The position numbers and the translations under genes are program-made. Below are positions 8,404 to 17,074 of a stretch of 64,000 bases of DNA, piece by piece; positions within the stretch are counted from its first letter, which is position 1, and every line of letters begins with the position of its first letter. The DNA comes from Mycobacterium sp. DL440. Lineage in GTDB: Bacteria; Actinomycetota; Actinomycetes; Mycobacteriales; Mycobacteriaceae. The DNA is taken from NCBI RefSeq assembly GCF_011745145.1, contig NZ_CP050191.1:1836481-1900480 (forward strand), written 5' to 3'. The notes under the pieces are model-generated. The model had not been told where the DNA came from, searched no databases, and saw only the letters and a list, made by a program, of their open reading frames with translations.

Positions 8404-9516
8404 ATGAGTCAGATGGCCGAGGATGTCAGTGTCCCAACCTGGAGGGGTAGTGATCAGCCCACTGCTGATCTCCGAACCAATACGCAGCTCTTGCTAACAA
8501 CGCTTACAGACGCTTTTCGTGGGGCCGCAGACTCCAAAGTCCCAAGTCGTATGCGCGGACAAGACATCGAGATGCTGGCTGATATATTCAATGTTGGACA
8601 ATGCCGCGCTGTTAGTGATTTTACGAGTGAACTAAGTGAACTCCTCTTCAGCTCTCCACTGGAATTTCCCACTTTCAGTGCAGATGGCGGCGACGTCTAC
8701 ATGATCGAGTTTATGGAAAACTCGCTGCTAGAAGATTTCAATCGGGCAGTGTCCCATTTCTTCACCAAAGCGAGCGAGGGAAACCCACCACCAGAAGCTA
8801 ATACCCTGACCCACTATCTGCAGACATGGAACGGCCAGCTCAATTCCACAATCCAGCTAGCCGCGCAGAAAGAACACAGAGCGTCGACTAACGCTGCCCT
8901 CTACCGCTGGGCCGGTAAGCTGCAGGAGTCCAGCAGCAGGTTCAGTCAGGCACTTGATCTCGCTCAAACAGCAGCTTTTGCGCGCGAGGCCGCTAACGAG
9001 GCGGCCCAGGCTAGAGATGCAGCCCGTCGTGCAGCATCCGAAACCGGCGCCTTGATAATGGGTGCCCACTTTTGGCAGATCGCGACCGACGATAGTAAAA
9101 AAGCGTGGTATTGGACTCTGGCGGCATTCGGATCGGTAGTTGCCGTGATCGGATCGAGCATCTGGATTGCTTCAAACCTAGATGTGTCGCGATGGAAAGA
9201 AACTGTCTTTCACCTTGTCGTGGTTCTACCGATAGTGGGCGCCGCGACGTACGCCTCAAAAATCGCTCGGCATCATCGACTCCTTGCCCGATGGGCCAAG
9301 ACAGCGTCGGTCCAAATAAATTCTGTCGAGGCATTTTCAAAGCAGCTTTCCTCACCTGAGAACCGTGACAAACTGATTCTTGAAGTGGGTCGGAGCATCT
9401 TCTCGACCCCGACGTACGGCGATGATACCAAGGGTGATCAGTTGTCGGCGGTGCCAGTCGAAATACTCGATGCGCTGAAGGAAATTGCACAGAAGCTCCC
9501 CAGCCGACCCGTCTGA
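8404..9516 (+). CDS. Unrecognised two-TM protein with helical/coiled-coil N-terminal domain
   Basis: A 370-residue protein of unknown function. The first 150 residues are soluble. Residues about 155-215 are Ala/Arg/Glu-rich with heptad-like spacing (AREAANEAAQARDAARRAA), suggesting a coiled coil. Two hydrophobic segments follow near residues 235-258 and 263-283. The last 90 residues are soluble and helical. GC and codon use differ clearly from the flanking chromosome (many AAT, ATA, TTT codons), which points to recent acquisition. It is the only substantial gene in the 7792-9820 cargo segment. Such coiled-coil plus paired-TM layouts occur in phage-defence effectors, but I cannot assign a family. 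Confidence 0.75.
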   Translation: MSQMAEDVSVPTWRGSDQPTADLRTNTQLLLTTLTDAFRGAADSKVPSRMRGQDIEMLADIFNVGQCRAVSDFTSELSELLFSSPLEFPTFSADGGDVYMIEFMENSLLEDFNRAVSHFFTKASEGNPPPEANTLTHYLQTWNGQLNSTIQLAAQKEHRASTNAALYRWAGKLQESSSRFSQALDLAQTAAFAREAANEAAQARDAARRAASETGALIMGAHFWQIATDDSKKAWYWTLAAFGSVVAVIGSSIWIASNLDVSRWKETVFHLVVVLPIVGAATYASKIARHHRLLARWAKTASVQINSVEAFSKQLSSPENRDKLILEVGRSIFSTPTYGDDTKGDQLSAVPVEILDALKEIAQKLPSRPV

Positions 9517-9753
9517 TTCCCCGCGCGAAAACCGTCCTTTCCTCCTCGTCACATCAGCAGTCCTCGAAGATCGGGGCCGCTGTCGCATCTGCGGCCATTC
9601 GTCCAGGAGCTGATCAACGCCGCACATCGATGGCACTCCGCCCAGCCCGCGAAGCGATTCACGGATGACGGCCAGAAGTCGAAGTTCACTGTCGATGGTG
9701 TCGAGATCTCGCACCAGTCGAACGTAAGCCGGGGCGGCAAATACTGAGCGCAC
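9352..9753 (-). CDS. Small uncharacterised ORF, probably with a degenerate C-terminus
   Basis: The first 52 residues read like a genuine small actinobacterial/phage protein: YVRLVRDLDTIDSELRLLAV, then GVPSMCGVDQLLDEW. This is the style of short mycobacterial hypothetical proteins with an 'ELRLLA...LLDER' pattern. Beyond about residue 55 the sequence becomes Arg/Ser-rich and unlike a folded protein, and its last 55 codons lie antisense inside the 3' end of the 8404-9516 gene. I think only about 9590-9753 descends from a real gene, making this a broken fragment in the island. Confidence 0.35.
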   Translation of the reverse strand: MRSVFAAPAYVRLVRDLDTIDSELRLLAVIRESLRGLGGVPSMCGVDQLLDEWPQMRQRPRSSRTADVTRRKGRFSRGESDGSAGELLCNFLQRIEYFDWHRRQLITLGIIAVRRGREDAPTHFKNQFVTVLR

Positions 9754-9777
9754 CAGTTTTGGATACCGTGACCTGAA

Positions 9778-9814
9778 ACGTCCCAGCCCTCACACGACGG
9801 GGCTGGGACGTTTT
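9778..9814. terminator. Intrinsic terminator between the island and the thiolase gene
   Basis: Perfect 12-base arms (9778-9789 and 9800-9811) with a 10-base loop. On the plus strand the stem runs into TTTT; on the minus strand it is followed by TTTC. It sits just after the thiolase stop (9821) and can serve both the thiolase transcript and transcripts from the island. Confidence 0.85.
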
Positions 9815-9820
9815 GTGGCG

Positions 9821-11008
9821 CTAGTCCAGCCGCTCGATGATGGCGGCGTTGGCCATGCCGCCGCCCTCACACATCGTCTGCAGGCCGTAACGTCCGCCGC
9901 GCCCCTCGAGGGCATTGACCAGGGTGGTCATGATGCGGGCCCCGCTGGCGCCCAGCGGATGCCCGATCGCGATCGCGCCACCGTTGACGTTCGTCTTGCC
10001 CAGATCGGCACCGGTGTCGGCCGCCCAGGCCAGCACCACCGGCGCGAACGCCTCGTTGACCTCGAACAGGTCGATGTCCGCCAGCGTCAAACCCGCACGC
10101 GCCAAGACCTTCTCGGTGGCCGGGATGACACCGGTCAGCATGTAGAGCGGGTCCGATCCGACCACCGTGGTGGTGTGGATCCGAGCCAGCGGCTTGAGCC
10201 CGAGTTTCCGTGCCGTGGCACCGCTGGTGATCATCACCGCCGCGCTGCCGTCGGACAGCGGTGACGAGTTACCCGGGGTGATCTCCCAGTTGATCTGGGG
10301 GAACCGTGCGGCGTAGGCCTCGTTGTAGAACGCCGGCTTCAACCCGGACAGGGTCTCGACCGTCGTCCCCGGCCGGATGATCTCGTCGGTGCTCAACCCG
10401 GCGATCGGGGCTAGTTCGGCCTCGAACAATCCGTCCTTGGTGGCCCGGGCCGCTTTCTCGTGGCTGCCCGCGGAGAACTCGTCGAGCTGGGCGCGGGAGA
10501 ATCCCCATTTCGCTGCGATCAACTCGGCGCTGATCCCTTGCGGCACAAGACCTTCGGAGTAGCGCTCGGCGAAGGCCACGCCGAACGGGTCGCTGCCCGG
10601 CAATACCGAGGTACCCATCGGCACCCGCGACATGGACTCCACGCCGGCGGCGATCACGATGTCGTAGGCGCCGGCCAGCACGCCTTGGGCGGCGAAGCTG
10701 ATCGCTTGCTGGCTGCTGCCGCACTGGCGGTCGACGGTGGTCCCGGGAACGGTTTCCGGGAAGCCCGCGCCCAGCAGGGCGTTACGGGCGATGTTGACGG
10801 CCTGATCGCCGACCTGGGTGACGGCTCCGGCGATGACGTCCTCGACCAGTACCGGGTCGACGCCGGTGCGGGTGATCAGCTCCCGCAGGCTGTGGGCCAG
10901 CAGATCCGCCGGCAGGACGCCGTGCAGCGCGCCGTTGGCTTTGCCTTTGCCGATCGGGGTCCGGACCGCTCCGACGATGACTGCGTCCCGGTCTGCATAT
11001 CCGGTCAT
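9821..11008 (-). CDS. Acetyl-CoA acetyltransferase / thiolase
   Basis: A 395-residue thiolase. The nucleophilic Cys96 is in VDRQCGSSQ; His350 is in [14 protein letters not shown] and the proton-transfer Cys380 in QTMCEGGG. It condenses or cleaves acyl-CoA/ketoacyl-CoA, as in beta-oxidation or acetoacetyl-CoA synthesis; chain-length preference cannot be read. The ATG at 11006-11008 is preceded by AGGAGG seven bases away, so the longer reading from 11029 is unlikely. The divergent HxlR regulator and the repeats at 11048-11073 suggest dedicated control. Its 3' end is present in two further partial copies downstream (6490-6564, 7634-7791), marking it as an integration target. Confidence 0.93.
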   Translation of the reverse strand: MTGYADRDAVIVGAVRTPIGKGKANGALHGVLPADLLAHSLRELITRTGVDPVLVEDVIAGAVTQVGDQAVNIARNALLGAGFPETVPGTTVDRQCGSSQQAISFAAQGVLAGAYDIVIAAGVESMSRVPMGTSVLPGSDPFGVAFAERYSEGLVPQGISAELIAAKWGFSRAQLDEFSAGSHEKAARATKDGLFEAELAPIAGLSTDEIIRPGTTVETLSGLKPAFYNEAYAARFPQINWEITPGNSSPLSDGSAAVMITSGATARKLGLKPLARIHTTTVVGSDPLYMLTGVIPATEKVLARAGLTLADIDLFEVNEAFAPVVLAWAADTGADLGKTNVNGGAIAIGHPLGASGARIMTTLVNALEGRGGRYGLQTMCEGGGMANAAIIERLD

Positions 11009-11047
11009 CTTGGCCTCCTGATGCTCCACGCTGAGTATTGTGTTAAG

Positions 11048-11073
11048 TACCTAGGTATAGCACCTGGGTATAG
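11048..11073. promoter_or_regulatory. Candidate HxlR operator: palindrome plus direct repeat
   Basis: TACCTAGGTA (11048-11057) is a perfect palindrome. ACCTAGGTATAG (11049-11060) is repeated 13 bases later as ACCTGGGTATAG (11062-11073). The site lies between the divergent thiolase and HxlR genes, where a winged-helix dimer would be expected to bind. The 13-base period is close to one and a quarter helical turns. Function is inferred from position and symmetry. Confidence 0.55.
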
Positions 11074-11089
11074 TTAGAACAACTCAGAG

Positions 11090-11578
11090 ATGGGGTTTGA
11101 TTCCGTGGGAATGCTGCAGGGCAAGCTGGCCGACCGTGACACCTGGTCTGCGGTGGGGCACTGCCCGATCGAGAGGACGATGGCGTTCGCGGGCACCAAG
11201 TCGGCGATGCTGATCATGCGCGAGGCCTTCTACGGCACCACCAGGTTCGACGACTTCGCTCGCCGGGTCGGGATCACCAAGGCGGCGACCTCGGCGCGGC
11301 TGTCCGACCTGGTGGCCGCCGGGCTGCTGGCCAAGCGGCCCTATCGCGAGCCCGGTCAGCGGGAACGCGACGAGTACGTCCTCACCGAATCCGGAACGGA
11401 TTTCATGCCGGTGGTGTGGGCCATGTTCGAGTGGGGCCGCAAACATCTCGGCGACACCGGACTGCGGCTGGCCCACGACGGATGCGGGGCACTGGCCGGA
11501 GTCGAAATCCGGTGTGAGCAAGGACACCCCGTGCCGGCCGACGAACTCGTCGTCCGCTTCGAGCGTCCGACGTCGTGA
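11090..11578 (+). CDS. HxlR-family transcriptional regulator
   Basis: A 162-residue winged-helix protein. The core motif CPIERTMAFAGTKSAMLIMREAFYGTTRFDDF (in part: CPIERTM near residue 25) followed by LSDLVAAGLLAKRPY and an ERDEYVLTESG wing is diagnostic for HxlR. The C-terminus carries a His/Cys-containing stretch (DGCGALAGVEIRCEQGH) that could bind metal or respond to redox; many family members sense thiols or aldehydes through Cys. It is transcribed away from the thiolase gene, its probable target. ATG 11090 is used; an ATG at 11111 is also possible. Confidence 0.88.
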   Translation: MGFDSVGMLQGKLADRDTWSAVGHCPIERTMAFAGTKSAMLIMREAFYGTTRFDDFARRVGITKAATSARLSDLVAAGLLAKRPYREPGQRERDEYVLTESGTDFMPVVWAMFEWGRKHLGDTGLRLAHDGCGALAGVEIRCEQGHPVPADELVVRFERPTS

Positions 11579-11670
11579 CGGTAGGCACACGTGCGCTGGA
11601 GATCCTGGCGCGCAGGCCGGCGCATCCGCTGTGGGTCTTCTGGTGGGATTGAGAACGCTACTCTCGGCCC

Positions 11671-12582
11671 GTGCTGCACTTACGCGTCGTCGCGCCCACC
11701 GATCTGCGAGAGCCGATCCTGAACGTCCTCGACCGGGACCCGGGCGTCACCAATGTCGTGGTGCACGCCGGGGATGCGAGAGATCCGGCCGGAGACGAGA
11801 TCACGGCCATCGTGGTCCGGGAGGCGGCCAACGATGTGGTGGAGCGCCTTAAATCCCTTGATGTGCCGCACTCGGGGGCCATCACCCTTGAGCCACTCGA
11901 CACCGTCCTGTCCGCAGCGGCCTTTCATGCCGAGGACGCCACCGAGGGAGACGGTGCCGATGCGGTGATCTGGGACGAGTTGGTGTCGCGTACCCGCGAG
12001 GAGTCCAGCCTCAACGCGACATATCTGATGTTCCTGTGCATCGCGTGCCTGCTCGCCGCGATCGGCGTCATCACCGACTCCGCGGTCACCGTTGTCGGCG
12101 CGATGGTCGTCGGACCCGAGTTCGGGCCGCTGGCGGCGCTGGCGGTCGCGCTGGTGCAGCAGCGGATGTCGCTGGCCCGCCGGGCGGGAGTGGCGTTGCT
12201 GGTCGGCTTCCCCGTCGCAATGGCCGTCACCGCCCTCGCCACATTGGGCTTCGAAGCCCTGGGGTGGGTGTCGCTGACCAGCTTCCGCAACCTCCAGGAG
12301 GTGGATTTCATCTTCCAGGTGGGCCCCTTCTCGTTGGTGGTGGCTCTGCTCGCCGGCGCGGCCGGGATGTTGTCGCTCGTGTCGGCGAAATCCGCGGCAC
12401 TCGTGGGTGTCTTCATCTCGGTGACGACGGTTCCTGCGGCCGGTTTCGCGGTGGTCGCCGCGACGGTCGGCGAATGGGACATCGCGGCCCGGTCGGTGCT
12501 GCAGTTGGGCGTGAACCTGATGGGCATCACGATGGCGGGTGTCGTGATGCTCGCGCTCTACCGCAGATTCGCGACCCGCTGA
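11671..12582 (+). CDS. DUF389 membrane protein
   Basis: A 303-residue protein with a cytosolic N-terminal alpha/beta domain (residues 1-95) and about six transmembrane segments. The N-terminal pattern LRVVAPTDLREPILNVLDRDPGVTNVVV and the first TM block, with EESSLNATYLMFLCIACLLAAIG (cut here), match the DUF389 family (TIGR00341-like). A GAMVVGPEFGPLAALAVAL segment after it is the family's most conserved region. Transport function is suspected but unproven. The GTG start at 11671 lies 92 bases after the HxlR gene. It corresponds to Rv2571c in M. tuberculosis (from memory). Confidence 0.85.
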   Translation: MLHLRVVAPTDLREPILNVLDRDPGVTNVVVHAGDARDPAGDEITAIVVREAANDVVERLKSLDVPHSGAITLEPLDTVLSAAAFHAEDATEGDGADAVIWDELVSRTREESSLNATYLMFLCIACLLAAIGVITDSAVTVVGAMVVGPEFGPLAALAVALVQQRMSLARRAGVALLVGFPVAMAVTALATLGFEALGWVSLTSFRNLQEVDFIFQVGPFSLVVALLAGAAGMLSLVSAKSAALVGVFISVTTVPAAGFAVVAATVGEWDIAARSVLQLGVNLMGITMAGVVMLALYRRFATR

Positions 12583-12595
12583 CGCGAGGGCGCCG

Positions 12596-13315
12596 TCATA
12601 GGTGACTGATGCCCGTGGCGAGGAAGTACAGGCCGACGGCACCGGCGATCACGGCCACCACGAGGCGATGGTGGATGCCCATCCACTCGTAGATCCGCTC
12701 GACGCCGGACCTGGTGGCGGCCGGCGCGACCCAGAAACTGATGATCGGAATGATCGCCGCGAGGAAACCGACCAGATTGAACACGACCATCGCGGCCATC
12801 TGCTCGGTCACCACGGCGCCCGATGTCAGGGCGGCGGCCATCGCGGCCAGGTAGTACGGGGTGGGGAAACCGTTGATCAGGCCCAGCAGTCCGGCTGCCC
12901 ACGGCGCCTCGCCGCGCAACGCGGCCTGCATGCCGGCCGGCAGTTTCGACAGGCCCGGAACCGAGTCGTCCGTGGCTGCGGCCGGCGCCGCCCGTCGCGC
13001 GCGCACCCGCGTGACCAGGCGTTCGAGGACACCCGTGACGGACAGTACGGCGATCGCCAGCGCCACGACACCGATGCCGATCTCCAGGCTCGGAGGCATG
13101 GTGCGCCCGCCGTCGCCGCTGACGTTCTTGAACACGAACACCACCGCGGCGCCCACCGCGACATTGGCGGTGAAGGCGAACAGGAAGAAGGGGAGCAGCA
13201 ACCGTACCGGCCGTGACCGCGACAGCATGAAGGCAACGACCCCGATTCTGAGCGGATCGACCGCCGCCACAACGGCCATCACCAGCACGGTGCTCCACAT
13301 CGCCGGCGGCCACAT
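12596..13315 (-). CDS. GAP/Sap-family six-TM membrane protein
   Basis: A 239-residue membrane protein with about six hydrophobic segments. MVVAAVDPLRIGV-like N-terminus and the loop LLGLINGFPTPYYLAAMAAAL are hallmarks of the GAP family (glycopeptidolipid/sulfolipid-addressing proteins), small integral membrane proteins linked to export of mycobacterial surface lipids. Which lipid it helps export cannot be read from sequence, and no lipid synthesis genes are adjacent. It converges with the DUF389 gene, leaving 13 bases between the stops. Confidence 0.82.
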   Translation of the reverse strand: MWPPAMWSTVLVMAVVAAVDPLRIGVVAFMLSRSRPVRLLLPFFLFAFTANVAVGAAVVFVFKNVSGDGGRTMPPSLEIGIGVVALAIAVLSVTGVLERLVTRVRARRAAPAAATDDSVPGLSKLPAGMQAALRGEAPWAAGLLGLINGFPTPYYLAAMAAALTSGAVVTEQMAAMVVFNLVGFLAAIIPIISFWVAPAATRSGVERIYEWMGIHHRLVVAVIAGAVGLYFLATGISHL

Positions 13316-13436
13316 CCCTTCGCCTCGGTTACCTCAACGCTGAATTCAACCAGCGCCGGGCGAATCCGGCCGAATCCGCTGATCTGGGTGCGCCAGCAAG
13401 CCCGGATCATCGTCGGGTGCGTACCGTTCTTCACTG

Positions 13437-16148
13437 ATGGTTCTACGTGCGAACGGCTCACCGGAGTCCGCTCAGGCCACCGGTGTTGCCCTGGACACCG
13501 GTGGGCGTGGCGACGTCGACGGTATGGACGTCGACGGTGTGCTGGCCGCCTACCGCCGGTCCCGGGCCCAGCGTGCGTTGTTCGAAGTTCGGGACGACGG
13601 TTTCGGCGCCGGCTACGACGAGTTGGTCGACGCCTTGGGCAATGTTCGGCCGGCCTGGCGCGAGCTGGCCGCGGGCGTCGGCGAGCGTGGCCGTGACGGC
13701 CTGGACCGGCTGCGTGCCGTGGTGCGCGGCCTCGTCGACAACGACGGCATCACCTACATCCAGATGGATCGCCACGGGGACGTGGTCACCGACGATGACG
13801 GCACCGCGGTGCCGGGCCCCTGGCATCTTGACGCCCTGCCGCTGGTGCTCTCCGCTACGGACTGGGACTGCCTGGAATCAGGTCTGGTGCAGCGGTCCCG
13901 GCTGCTCGATGCGGTGCTGACCGATCTGTACGGCGCCCGCCGCTCGATCACCAGCGGGGTGCTGCCGGCCCGATTGTTGTTCGCCCACCCCGGCTACCTG
14001 CGGGCCGCGCGCGGCATCGTGGTGCCCGGACGTCATCAGCTGTTTCTCCATGGCTGCGACGTCAGCCGCGGCGACGACGGCGCGTTCACGGTGAATGCGG
14101 ACTGGACACAGGCACCCTCGGGTGCCGGCTACGCCTTGGCCGATCGCCGGGTCATCGTGCACGCGGCCCCCGACCTGTATGAGCGGGTCGGCCCGCGCCC
14201 CTCCTCGCCGTGGGCTCAGGCCTTGCGACTGGCGCTGCTCGACGCGGCTCCCGAGGCCGCCGAAGAGCCGATGGTCGTGGTGCTCAGCCCCGGGATCCAT
14301 TCCGAGACTGCCTTCGACCAGGCCTACCTGGCCGGGGTGCTCGGCTTCCCTTTGGTGGAGAGTGCGGATCTGGTGGTCCGGGACGGCACGTTGTGGATGC
14401 GGTCGCTGGGCACTCTCAAACGCGTCGACGTGGTGTTGCGCCGGATCGACGCCGACTATGTGGATCCGCTGGATCTGCGCCCCGATTCCCGGCTCGGCGT
14501 GGCCGGTCTGGTCGAGGCGTTGCGTCGCGGTTCGGTGACGGTGGTCAACACCTTGGGCAGCGGAATTCTGGAAAGCCCCGGTCTGGCACGGTTTCTGCCG
14601 CAGCTGGCCGAGCTGTTGCTCGACGAGAAACCCCAACTGCCGACCGCGCCGATGTACTGGGGCGGGATCGACATCGAGCGCTCCCATCTGCTCACCAAGC
14701 TGTCGTCGTTGTTGATCCGGCCGGTGAGCGGAGGCGCCACGATCGTGGGGCCGACACTGGCGACCACCGACCGCGAGGACCTGGCCGCGCGCATCGAAGC
14801 CGATCCCGCGCAGTGGGTGGGGCAGGAACTGCCCCAGTTCTCCACCGCACCAACCAATTACCGGTCCACGGGAATGTCGGCGGGCAACGTCGGTATGCGG
14901 CTGTTCACCGTGGCCCAGCGCGGCGGGTACGCGCCGATGATCGGTGGACTGGGCTACGTCGTCGCTCCCGGAAATTCTGCCTATCGAATGAACACCCTTG
15001 CCGCCAAGGATGTTTGGGTTAACAGTCCGCAACGCGTCACGGCCGAGCGCATCCCGACGGTCTCGGTCGAGCTGGTCTCCGCGGGCGCGGTACCCAGCCC
15101 GACCCGGGCGGTCAGCTCGCCGCGGGTGCTGGCCGACCTGTTCTGGATGGGCCGGTACGCCGAACGTGCCGAGGGCATGGCGCGGCTGCTCACCGTCACC
15201 CGGGAGCGCTACCACGAATACCGCTACCGCCGGGAACTCGAAGAGAGTCAGTGTGTTCCGGTGCTGCTGGCAGCGATCGGCGCGATCACCGGCACCGACA
15301 CCGGAGACGCCGCCGATGCCCACGAGATGATCGCGATCGCCCCGACCACGTTGTGGTCGGCCACCGCTGACCGGCATCGGCCGGGATCGCTTGCCCAATC
15401 GGTGGAACGGCTCGGGCTGGCCGCCCGGGCGGTCCGTGACCAGATGTCCAACGACACCTGGATGGTGCTGGCCGGTGTCGAACGTGCGGTGATCCGACCA
15501 TCGGCTGTCCCACCCCAGTCGCCCAATGTCGCAGAGGCCTACCTCGCCACCGCGCACAGCCAGACCCTGGCCGGAATGTTGGCGTTGTCCGGGGTGTCCG
15601 CGGAATCGATGGTGCAGGACGTCGGCTGGACCGTGATGGATCTCGGCAAGCGCATCGAGCGCGGGATGGCGCTGACCGCGCTGCTGCGAGCCACCTTGAC
15701 GACGGTGCGCAGTGCGTCGGCCGAACGCGCGGTGGCCGAGTCGACCCTGGTGGTCTGTGAATCTTCGGTGATCTACCGGCGGCGCAACCCGGGGCAGATC
15801 AGCGTCGCCGCGATCGCCGAACTGCTGTTGTTCGACGCCGAGAACCCCAGATCGCTGATCTACCAGTTGGAGCGCATCCGTTCGGACCTCAAGCCCCTGC
15901 CCGGAGCATCGGGCTCGTCGCGCCCGGAACGCCTGATCGACGAACTGGCCACCCGGTTGCGTCGTCTCGACCCGGCAGATCTCGAGGAGGTCGCCGCAGA
16001 CGGGGCCCGAGCCGAACTCGCCGGCCTACTCGACGGTGTGCATGCCGGCCTGCGCGATCTCTCGGGTGTCATCACCGCGGCGCACCTGTCACTGCCCGGC
16101 GGGATGCAACCGCTGTGGGGGCCCGACGAGCGGCGGGTAATGCCATGA
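13437..16148 (+). CDS. Circularly permuted ATP-grasp / alpha-E fusion protein
   Basis: A 903-residue two-part protein. Residues about 35-520 form a circularly permuted type-2 ATP-grasp domain (DUF404/DUF407), with the typical GRHQLFLHGCDVSRGDDG stretch, VVLSPG and NTLGSGILESPGL. Residues about 560-880 form an alpha-E domain (DUF403), beginning LADLFWMGRYAERAEGMARLL. Such proteins are predicted peptide or amide ligases of unknown product. The next gene overlaps by 4 bases and encodes a transglutaminase-like protein, the usual partner; a zinc peptidase follows. Counterpart of Rv2567 (from memory). A TACCGT box 9 bases before the ATG suggests a leaderless or short-leader transcript. Confidence 0.9.
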   Translation: MVLRANGSPESAQATGVALDTGGRGDVDGMDVDGVLAAYRRSRAQRALFEVRDDGFGAGYDELVDALGNVRPAWRELAAGVGERGRDGLDRLRAVVRGLVDNDGITYIQMDRHGDVVTDDDGTAVPGPWHLDALPLVLSATDWDCLESGLVQRSRLLDAVLTDLYGARRSITSGVLPARLLFAHPGYLRAARGIVVPGRHQLFLHGCDVSRGDDGAFTVNADWTQAPSGAGYALADRRVIVHAAPDLYERVGPRPSSPWAQALRLALLDAAPEAAEEPMVVVLSPGIHSETAFDQAYLAGVLGFPLVESADLVVRDGTLWMRSLGTLKRVDVVLRRIDADYVDPLDLRPDSRLGVAGLVEALRRGSVTVVNTLGSGILESPGLARFLPQLAELLLDEKPQLPTAPMYWGGIDIERSHLLTKLSSLLIRPVSGGATIVGPTLATTDREDLAARIEADPAQWVGQELPQFSTAPTNYRSTGMSAGNVGMRLFTVAQRGGYAPMIGGLGYVVAPGNSAYRMNTLAAKDVWVNSPQRVTAERIPTVSVELVSAGAVPSPTRAVSSPRVLADLFWMGRYAERAEGMARLLTVTRERYHEYRYRRELEESQCVPVLLAAIGAITGTDTGDAADAHEMIAIAPTTLWSATADRHRPGSLAQSVERLGLAARAVRDQMSNDTWMVLAGVERAVIRPSAVPPQSPNVAEAYLATAHSQTLAGMLALSGVSAESMVQDVGWTVMDLGKRIERGMALTALLRATLTTVRSASAERAVAESTLVVCESSVIYRRRNPGQISVAAIAELLLFDAENPRSLIYQLERIRSDLKPLPGASGSSRPERLIDELATRLRRLDPADLEEVAADGARAELAGLLDGVHAGLRDLSGVITAAHLSLPGGMQPLWGPDERRVMP

Positions 16149-17074
16149 CCGGGCCCAGCGAGTCGGCGGGAACCCGCTGTTACGAGATCACCCACCGCAC
16201 CGTCTATCGCTATTCCGACGATGTCACCAGCTCTTACGGGCGCGGTTTTCTCACGCCGCGTGACCTGCCGTGGCAGCGGTGCCTGTCCCACCGCCTGGTG
16301 ATCGACCCGGAGGCGGCCGACAGTTCCACCAGCCGTGACGCTTACGGCAACATCAGTTCGTATTTTCATGTCACCGACCGCCACCGCACCCTGAGCGTCA
16401 CCGGCCAATCCGTGGTAGAGGTGGATCCCTTTGCGCCTGAACATTATTCGGGCGCATCAGCCAAGGCCCCCTGGGAGTTGGCCCGCCCGATCGGCGGCGA
16501 TGGTGCGCTGGCCGCGGAGTTCACCCTCGACCTCTCACCGCCGGAGATCACTGGCGCGGTGCGCGAGTACGCCGCACCCAGTTTCGTGCCCGGACGGCCG
16601 CTGATCGAGGTGCTTCGTGAACTGACATCGAGGATCTACTCCGACTTCACCTACCGGTCGGGTTCGACGACCGTGTCCACCCAGGTGGCCGAGGTGCTGG
16701 CCGCGCGCGAGGGAGTCTGTCAGGATTTCGCCCGGCTGGCCATCGCCTGCCTGCGGGCCAACGGTCTGGCGGCAAGCTATGTCTCGGGTTACCTGGCCAC
16801 CGATCCGCCGCCCGGTAAGGAACGCATGATCGGGGTGGACGCCACGCACGCCTGGGCATCCGTCTGGACGCCGCAGAACCTCTGGATGGGAATGGATCCC
16901 ACCAACGATCAGATGGTCGACGAGCGTTACATCGTGGCCGGATTCGGCCGCGATTACGCCGACATCCCCCCGCTCCGCGGCATCATCTACACGGATTCTC
17001 TCAGCAGCGTGATCGAGGTGTCCGTCGACGTGGCGCCGTGCCCGCCGGACCGAGGACGGTTGCTGCATGCGTGA
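16145..17074 (+). CDS. Transglutaminase-like cysteine protease family protein
   Basis: A 309-residue protein. The N-terminal half is the bacterial transglutaminase-like N domain (YEITHRTVYRYSDDVTSSYG). The catalytic triad is readable: Cys near residue 191 (REGVCQDFARL), His near 235 (DATHAWASV) and Asp near 250 (WMGMDPTND). The ATG at 16145 overlaps the upstream stop (ATGA), indicating translational coupling with the ATP-grasp protein. Such pairs are predicted to make and cleave, or transfer, an isopeptide-type bond; the substrate is unknown. Counterpart of Rv2569c (from memory). Confidence 0.9.
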   Translation: MTGPSESAGTRCYEITHRTVYRYSDDVTSSYGRGFLTPRDLPWQRCLSHRLVIDPEAADSSTSRDAYGNISSYFHVTDRHRTLSVTGQSVVEVDPFAPEHYSGASAKAPWELARPIGGDGALAAEFTLDLSPPEITGAVREYAAPSFVPGRPLIEVLRELTSRIYSDFTYRSGSTTVSTQVAEVLAAREGVCQDFARLAIACLRANGLAASYVSGYLATDPPPGKERMIGVDATHAWASVWTPQNLWMGMDPTNDQMVDERYIVAGFGRDYADIPPLRGIIYTDSLSSVIEVSVDVAPCPPDRGRLLHA

